From CAWCBG01 sp963793845 (lineage in GTDB: Bacteria; Acidobacteriota; Terriglobia; Terriglobales; Acidobacteriaceae): a DNA stretch of 64,000 nt. Under the pieces are notes generated by a model, which was not told the origin of the DNA, made no database searches, and saw nothing but the letters and a program-made list of their open reading frames with translations. Position numbers and translations under genes: made by a program. Positions 58,379 through 64,000 of the stretch are shown one piece after another (the first letter of the stretch is position 1; the number at the start of each line of letters is the position of its first letter). Where the stretch lies: NCBI GenBank assembly GCA_963793845.1, contig CAWCBG010000014.1, forward strand, positions 1,409,257 through 1,473,256, in the 5' to 3' direction.

Positions 58379-58554
58379 CGTCTTGTTTTGTCACCACCAG
58401 ATCGCTTTAGCGACCGAGGGATCGGAGTCGGCCGGTCGAGGCGTCTTGTTTTGTCACCACCAGATCGCTTTAGCGACCGAGGGATCGGAGTCGGCCAGTC
58501 GAGGCGTCTTGTTTTGTCATCACGAGGTCGCTTTTAGCGACCGAGGGATCTGCT
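58379..58554 (+). repeat. Three tandem 63-bp repeats containing the dispersed REP-like element
   Basis: Units begin at about 58383, 58446 and 58509. The first two are nearly identical (TTTTGTCACCACCAGATCGC, a TTTAGCGA centre, CCGAGGGATCGGAGTCGGCC). The third reverts to the common form TGTCATCACGAG...GAGGGATCTGCT (58515-58554). GATCGC..GCGA and GGTCGC..GCGACC pairs make each a hairpin. Just before, at 58280-58375, looser 35-40 bp units (ATCCTTTxxGGAGTCGGCCGG) are also repeated. Confidence 0.7.
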
Positions 58555-59330
58555 TTTCCCCGGGGCCAAATTCCGCGTTGCCGCCCGGCCAACTGTTAAT
58601 GGATGAGTAATTCCGTGTGATTGCTGAGTGTGTTCGAAGAAGATCGCAATTTAGTATGATTGGGTAATCCCTCCCCTATCGGCCTTACCTGAAATCAACA
58701 ACTTGGCGAAAAATTATTCGCAAAATATTCCATCTAAATGGGTTAGAGGTCAAAATATTCATTCCATTAGAGTTACAGGCGCATAATTGCAAAGCCTTGC
58801 AACTATTCAGAAATGCCTCGGTACCGAATGATAATCAGAAGTGAGAGGTCACAATTGTCAAAGAGCCTAGATTTTCGACGCCTCATCCGGGCCGATTGAG
58901 AGGACGCGGCGACTGGACACAATTCCACCTGGCCCTCACAACCATCTGAAGCGCATGGCTGAAGCGAAGTCAACAGAATTCAGCAGAAAAATGAAATTGC
59001 GGCCCCAAAACGGGAATCAAGATTCCGTCTGTTGGCGGGGCGCCCGTTCGGTTGCCGGCACCCGGCTGGAAAAGAGGCGCCCATTCTTTCGCCCCTTCGG
59101 CGAAAGGGTTGAAGCGACGTAACCCACCCTAGGTAAACTCGGGCTAGAACAGGCGTCCGCGATGGAGAAGCGATTACGCAATTGAGTGAGCTTGGTCGGG
59201 CCCCGCAGTCGCGAGTGGATGTGACGGTAGTCGTTGACGCTCGCCCTGCAGTTCGATATCCTCGCGAGAATCCACGAATACCCAAATTCTTTTGTCGAAG
59301 GGGCCGCTCGACGTGCCTGTTAAGGATGCC
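58555..59330. other. Long intergenic region before the YVTN-propeller genes
   Basis: About 775 bp without a convincing gene. The first half (58610-58850) is AT-richer than the surroundings. A hairpin CTTTCGCC-CCTTC-GGCGAAAG lies at 59086-59106. Reading frames here are short and Arg/Ser-rich shadows. It may hold the promoter of the secreted propeller protein, but I cannot define it. Confidence 0.4.
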
Positions 59331-61562
59331 ATGACGAAAATGCGCTGCTCCCTTATGTTTGTTCTTCTATCCGGCCTTGTCCTTATATCGCAGCAGAGTT
59401 TCGCGCAAAATGTAATCGCGACGGTACCGGTTGGAGCAGGACCGATCGCCAGCGCAATTAATCCGGTGACTGACAAGATCTATGTCGCGAACACAGTCAG
59501 CAACGACGTGACTGTGATCGATGGTTCGAACTTTAGTACGGTCACCGTGGCAGCTCCCAATGGACCAACCGCTCCCCAGTCGGTAGCGGTCAATCCTGTG
59601 ACAAACAAGATCTACGTGGCAAGTGTCAACGGCAATTTCGTGACTGTGATCGACGGAGCGACGAACTCCACTACTGCGGTGACGACTGGTACTTACGCGC
59701 GCTGCGTGGCCGTGAATACAGTAACAAACAAGATCTACGTCACGAATTATGGTGATAACACTACTAGCGTGATCGACGGCGCGACGCTTTCGACGACCAC
59801 GATTCCGGTGGGCATCGGACCCGAGGGTGTCGTGGTCGATACGGTCAGAAACAAAATCTACGTAAGCAATGTTTTTGGAAATAGCGTGACGGTGATTAAC
59901 GGGCGAACCTTGACTACACAAACGGTTGCCGTCGGAGCCCTCCCCAGGCAGCTCGCCGTAGATATGGTAACCAACAAGATCTACACCGCCAACCAGAGTG
60001 ATGGCACGGTTACCGCCATCGATGGAGCAACCCTCGCGGCGTCTACAGTCACCGTTGGTGCCCTTCCTCGCTCGATCGCGGTCAATTCCATAACCGGCAA
60101 TGTTTACGTGGCGTGTCAGCAAAGCAACGAAGTGGTGGTGATCAAGGAGGCCGATCTTTCGACGGTTACGGTGCCCGTAGGCAGCAACCCGATTGCAGTG
60201 GCGGTGGACCCGACCACCAACGAAATCTATGTCGCAAATGTAGTGGACCAGACAATAACGATCATTGACGGAGCCAGCAACGCGACCAGCTCAGTTGCGG
60301 TCGGCTCTGGCCCGTCAGCGGTCAGTGTGAACCAATCCGACCATCAGATCTACGTGTCGAATACAAACGACAATACGGTATCCGTGGTCGCTGGTATCGG
60401 GCCTTCCCCGTTGCGCTTCATTCCGGTTACCCCGTGCCGGTCGGTGGACACGCGGCCGCAGCACGGCGGCAAGGGTCCGATTCAGGGGAACACTTCGCAA
60501 AGCTTTGTTATTCCCGGGACGTGCGGCATTCCCACGACGGCGGCAGCCTATTCGCTGAACATCACGGTGGTTCCACACGGATCGCTGGGATATCTCACGG
60601 TGTGGCCGACAGGATTGGCGCAGCCATTGGTCTCGACGCTGAATTCAGTGGATGGCCGGGTCAAGGCCGATGCCGCTATCGTTCCGGCCGGAGCCAACGG
60701 CGCCATCAGCATATTCGCCAACATGAGCATCGGTGCGCCTGCTGCTTCCACCGATGTCATCGTGGATATCAACGGATATTTCGTCCCCGCTTCGGACACG
60801 AATGCGCTGGCGTTCTATCCCCTGACGCCGTGCCGCGTAGTGGACACGCGCCTTGCCACCGGTCCGCTGGGCGGTCCTAACCTCACCGCCAACCAAACGC
60901 GCGACTTCCCCCTGCTGTCGAGCACCAACTGCAACATTCCGCCTGCGGCGCAGGCGTATTCGGTGAACTTCACCGTGGTGCCGACCAAAGCGCTTGGCTA
61001 CCTGACGGCGTGGCCCGCCGACCAGGCCCAGCCTGTGGTCTCGACTCTGAACGACCCCACCGGAACGATTGTGGCCAACGCGGCGATCGTGCCGGCAGCT
61101 CAAACCAGCGGGAGCGGCTACAGCATCGGCGACATCAAGGTGTTTGTCACCGACGCTACCGCAGTGATCATCGACATTAATGGCTACTTCGCGCCGCCCG
61201 CCACCGACGGCCTGTCGCTGTACACGGCTGCGCCTTGCCGGGTGCTGGACACGCGCAAAGGCAACGGTGCGTTCAACGGAACACTCATGCCGCCAGTCAA
61301 TGTGGTTGGAAGTCCATGTGGAGTACCTAATACCGCTGCGGCCTTCGTCTTCAACGCAACGGCGGTGCCGCCGGGGCCGCTTGGCTATCTGACGCTGTGG
61401 CCGGATGGGCAGGCGCAGCCGCTGGTGTCGACGCTTAACGCGTTCGACGGCTACATCACGAACAACATGGCCATCGTGCCCACGAACAACGGCTCGATCG
61501 ACGCCTTCGCCAACGGCACGACACAATTGATTCTGGATTTGTTTGGGTACTTTGCGCCGTGA
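59331..61562 (+). CDS. Secreted YVTN beta-propeller protein with three C-terminal repeat modules (copy 1)
   Basis: About 743 aa. The start at 59331 has AAGGA close upstream and leads into a signal peptide (SLMFVLLSGLVLISQQSFA, cleavage before QNV). About 20-360 form YVTN-type propeller blades with the repeated NPVTNKIYVAN...VTVIDGATN unit. About 365-743 hold three copies of a module of roughly 120 aa: TPCRxVDTR, then GYLTxWP, STLNxxDG, AAIVPA, and a closing DINGYF or DLFGYF. The module is common in Acidobacteria secreted proteins and has no assigned role; surface adhesion or carbohydrate binding is a guess. Confidence 0.75.
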   Translation: MTKMRCSLMFVLLSGLVLISQQSFAQNVIATVPVGAGPIASAINPVTDKIYVANTVSNDVTVIDGSNFSTVTVAAPNGPTAPQSVAVNPVTNKIYVASVNGNFVTVIDGATNSTTAVTTGTYARCVAVNTVTNKIYVTNYGDNTTSVIDGATLSTTTIPVGIGPEGVVVDTVRNKIYVSNVFGNSVTVINGRTLTTQTVAVGALPRQLAVDMVTNKIYTANQSDGTVTAIDGATLAASTVTVGALPRSIAVNSITGNVYVACQQSNEVVVIKEADLSTVTVPVGSNPIAVAVDPTTNEIYVANVVDQTITIIDGASNATSSVAVGSGPSAVSVNQSDHQIYVSNTNDNTVSVVAGIGPSPLRFIPVTPCRSVDTRPQHGGKGPIQGNTSQSFVIPGTCGIPTTAAAYSLNITVVPHGSLGYLTVWPTGLAQPLVSTLNSVDGRVKADAAIVPAGANGAISIFANMSIGAPAASTDVIVDINGYFVPASDTNALAFYPLTPCRVVDTRLATGPLGGPNLTANQTRDFPLLSSTNCNIPPAAQAYSVNFTVVPTKALGYLTAWPADQAQPVVSTLNDPTGTIVANAAIVPAAQTSGSGYSIGDIKVFVTDATAVIIDINGYFAPPATDGLSLYTAAPCRVLDTRKGNGAFNGTLMPPVNVVGSPCGVPNTAAAFVFNATAVPPGPLGYLTLWPDGQAQPLVSTLNAFDGYITNNMAIVPTNNGSIDAFANGTTQLILDLFGYFAP

Positions 61563-61810
61563 TAAAAAGCTGACAGACCCAAGGCCCTGACAGAACCAGA
61601 ACCTGCTGAGCATAACCGAAGGCCTGGTGACGCAGTTCGCTTGTCGCTTTGGCTCTTCGCATTGGTCTGTCATGCTGCGGCGCGAATCCGCGCGATCCGA
61701 AGCGACCGACGCTCGCCTTGTGCTGCGGACGAAGGGATGATATTTTCCAAGAACACAAGCTCTCACTGAGCACCGGGATTCTTCCTTGGGGGCAGATGTG
61801 GGAGGTTGTC

Positions 61811-64000
61811 ATGCCTGTACCCCGTCCGTTCTGCCTATTCACTCTTGCCTCCCTGCTGATGCTGGCGACTCTGGCTGCTTTCGGCCAGTCCGTCATTGCA
61901 ACGGTACCGGTGGGAAAGACTCCGCTGGGAGTGGCGGTGAATTCCGCGACCGGCAAAGTTTACGTGACCAACCAGGGAAGCAACACCGTCAGCGTCATCG
62001 ACGAAGGCACCAGCACGGTAACTGCAACCATAACGGTCGGCTCCGAGCCGATGGCGGTTGCGATTAACCAGTTGACTAACAAAATTTATGTTGCCAACAG
62101 CATCGGCAACAGTGTGACGGTGATTGACGGCGCAAGCAATGGCACGGTTACGCTGAGCGTCGGTACCACCCCGATTGCCCTCGCGGTCAATCCGGTGACT
62201 AACCAGATCTATGTCGTCAACTGGGACGGAGGCACAGTGACGGTGATCGACGGCGCTACCAATGGCGCCACCACGATCAGCGTCGGATCAAAGCCCATTG
62301 CCCTTGCCATCAATTCCTTGACCAACCGGATCTATGTCGCGAACTCCAATAGCAACACGGTAACGGTGATTGACGGTGCAACCGGCTTCACGAAAACTCT
62401 GGGCGCCGGGACCTACCCGATTGCGGTCGCTGTCAATCAGCTGACCAACCAGATCTATGTGGCGAATAACGGCAGCGGCAACCTGACCGTGATCGACGGC
62501 GCGAGCAATAACCTCACAACCGTCACTGCGGCAAACGCTCCGTCGGGTGTGGCCGTAAATTCCATTACCAATAAGATCTACGTTCCCAACAGCCAAGCCA
62601 GTTCGGTCACTGTAATTGATGGCGTCAACCTCTCCACTGCATTCGCTCTGGTCGCGGGAACACCCGACCAGGCAGTCATCGATCCGGTCACCAATACGAT
62701 TTACATCACCAATCACACGGGTGCGGTTGACTACCTCAATGGGTCGACCCTTACGGTGGGCGCGATCCAAGTTTCGAACTACACTTCAGCGCTTGACCTG
62801 GATTCCACAACCAACCGGATCTACGTTCCGAATCCGGGCTCCAACACGGTCTCCGTCATTGCTGGTGCGCCACCGCCGGCACTGCACTTCACCGCGATAA
62901 CGCCATGCCGGGTTGTGGATACGCGAAATACGAATGGACCGTTCGGTGGACCGGCCATAACCGGCGGCGCCTCCCGCGACTTTCCGATTCAGAAGGGCGC
63001 CTGCAAGATTACCCCTTCTGCCACCGCGTACTCGCTTAATGTCACGGTGGTTCCCCGCGGGCGATTGGGTTACCTGACGGTGTGGCCCACCGGCCAGAAC
63101 CGGCCGGTGGTGTCGATCTTAAACTCAGTGGACGGCCGGGTTAAGGCGAACGCGGCCATTGTACCCGCCGGAGCCAACCTCTCCCTCAGCGCCTATGCCA
63201 CGGACACCACAGATGTCATTTTTGACATCAATGGCTACTTCGTACCAGCCGCCTCGGACAAGACCGCGCTGGAGTTTCACACGCTGACTCCGTGCCGTGT
63301 AGTGGACACCCGCGGCGTGAAGGGTAACCTGGGTGGCCCGAACCTGATCGCCGGGGCAACTCGCGAATTCCCCATTCTTACGCAGAGCAACTGCAATATC
63401 CCGGCCGATGCGCTGGTGTACTCGCTGAACTTCACGGTCATACCCAGCGTGCGGCTCGGCTACCTGACAGCGTGGCCGTCGGATCAGCAGAAGCCGGCTG
63501 TGTCGACCCTGAATGCCACCACCGGAACTGTCACTGCAAACGCGGCCATCGTATCCAACGCATCCAGCAATGGGGACATCAGTGTGTATGCCACCGACGC
63601 CACCGCCCTGGTGATCGACATCAACGGCTACTTCGCGCCCCCGGGTAACGGCGGTTTATCTCTGTATGCAGGCGCTCCCTGCCGGGTGCTGGACACGCGC
63701 AAGACGACCGGAGCCTTCAACGGGACGCTGGCTCCGCCGGTGAATGTGGTGGCCAGTCCTTGCGGAGTGCCGAACACGGCTAAAGCTTTCGTGCTGAACG
63801 CGACGGTCGTGCCGCTGGCAACGCTGGGCTATCTGGCGTTGTGGCCCGACAGCCAGAAGCAGCCCGTGGTGTCGACGCTGAATGCGATCGATGGCTACAT
63901 CACCAACAATATGGCGATTGTGCCCGCGGTGAACGGCTCGATCGATGCCTTCGCCAACGGGACCACGCAGTTGATTCTGGATTTGTTTGGGTACTTTGCG
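61811..64000 (+). CDS. Secreted YVTN beta-propeller protein with three C-terminal modules (copy 2, runs off the edge)
   Basis: 730 codons to the window end. The start at 61811 has GGAGG ten nt upstream; signal peptide CLFTLASLLMLATLAAFG. The layout is the same as copy 1: propeller with NQLTNQIYVANNGSG...LTVIDGASN blades, then three TPCRVVDTR...INGYF modules. The last visible residues are DLFGYFA; copy 1 ends DLFGYFAP-stop, so probably only a codon or two are missing. Copies 1 and 2 are a tandem duplication, 248 bp apart. Confidence 0.75.
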   Translation, partial: MPVPRPFCLFTLASLLMLATLAAFGQSVIATVPVGKTPLGVAVNSATGKVYVTNQGSNTVSVIDEGTSTVTATITVGSEPMAVAINQLTNKIYVANSIGNSVTVIDGASNGTVTLSVGTTPIALAVNPVTNQIYVVNWDGGTVTVIDGATNGATTISVGSKPIALAINSLTNRIYVANSNSNTVTVIDGATGFTKTLGAGTYPIAVAVNQLTNQIYVANNGSGNLTVIDGASNNLTTVTAANAPSGVAVNSITNKIYVPNSQASSVTVIDGVNLSTAFALVAGTPDQAVIDPVTNTIYITNHTGAVDYLNGSTLTVGAIQVSNYTSALDLDSTTNRIYVPNPGSNTVSVIAGAPPPALHFTAITPCRVVDTRNTNGPFGGPAITGGASRDFPIQKGACKITPSATAYSLNVTVVPRGRLGYLTVWPTGQNRPVVSILNSVDGRVKANAAIVPAGANLSLSAYATDTTDVIFDINGYFVPAASDKTALEFHTLTPCRVVDTRGVKGNLGGPNLIAGATREFPILTQSNCNIPADALVYSLNFTVIPSVRLGYLTAWPSDQQKPAVSTLNATTGTVTANAAIVSNASSNGDISVYATDATALVIDINGYFAPPGNGGLSLYAGAPCRVLDTRKTTGAFNGTLAPPVNVVASPCGVPNTAKAFVLNATVVPLATLGYLALWPDSQKQPVVSTLNAIDGYITNNMAIVPAVNGSIDAFANGTTQLILDLFGYFA

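Noticed and set aside
58379..58554. CRISPR array
   Set aside because: Units are contiguous 63-bp repeats without unique spacers, and no cas genes are present.
58383..58610. Small repetitive protein (FCHHQIALATEG units)
   Set aside because: The frame is open only because the DNA repeat period is a multiple of three; the third unit changes frame, and no ribosome-binding site is present.

Overview
The window is a 64 kb piece of a moderately GC-rich bacterial chromosome. I infer Acidobacteriota, class Terriglobia/Acidobacteriia. The support is the mix of secreted YVTN beta-propellers with repeated 'TPCRxVDTR...INGYF' modules, a DUF3857/transglutaminase/TPR protein, a RodZ-like protein beside KdsD, and many short 'TGTCATCACGAG...GAGGGATCTGCT' intergenic repeats. 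No rRNA, tRNA, CRISPR array, phage or classical IS was seen. Most of the window is housekeeping sequence with a few accessory islands.

1-13 kb: the end of cobalamin-dependent methionine synthase (frameshifted); a SatD/DUF3307 pair with two identically spaced pairs of palindromic operators; a PAP2 phosphatase; a small secreted TK/KA-rich protein; an NfnAB/GltA-like flavoprotein pair; a FAD monooxygenase; a NarL-type two-component system; a PIN-domain toxin-antitoxin pair. 13-26 kb: mainly minus-strand envelope and housekeeping genes (kdsD, rodZ, gpsA, plsY, thpR, cinA, pgpA, yacG, rimO) plus a GAF-GGDEF diguanylate cyclase.

26.3-35.1 kb is the most distinctive island: a gas vesicle cluster. 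It opens with a two-domain ArsA/Get3-type ATPase, continues with gvpF/L, a GvpA-family gene, a second gvpF/L and gvpK, then a good sigma-70-type promoter, gvpJ and gvpA. A cytosolic PAS histidine kinase and a single-domain response regulator follow, then a third gvpF/L and gvpG. No gvpN or gvpC is present.

35-49 kb: a large DUF3857/TPR protein, marC, nhaA (with a perfect inverted repeat upstream), a glycine-zipper lipoprotein, glmU, yvcK, lepB and carA. A small GIY-YIG nuclease gene bracketed by inverted copies of the dispersed repeat lies between carA and carB. 53.5-58.3 kb: a sigma factor, a zinc-finger anti-sigma factor, an unknown protein and a TPR-CHAT peptidase form an apparent operon. 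The window ends with a tandem 63-bp repeat and two paralogous secreted YVTN-propeller proteins, the second running off the edge.

At least five genes (metH, cinA, a secreted protein at 22.5 kb, the DUF3857/TPR gene, a DUF1059 gene) are each interrupted by what looks like one single-base indel. Sequence error in this assembly is the simplest explanation; true pseudogenes are the alternative.
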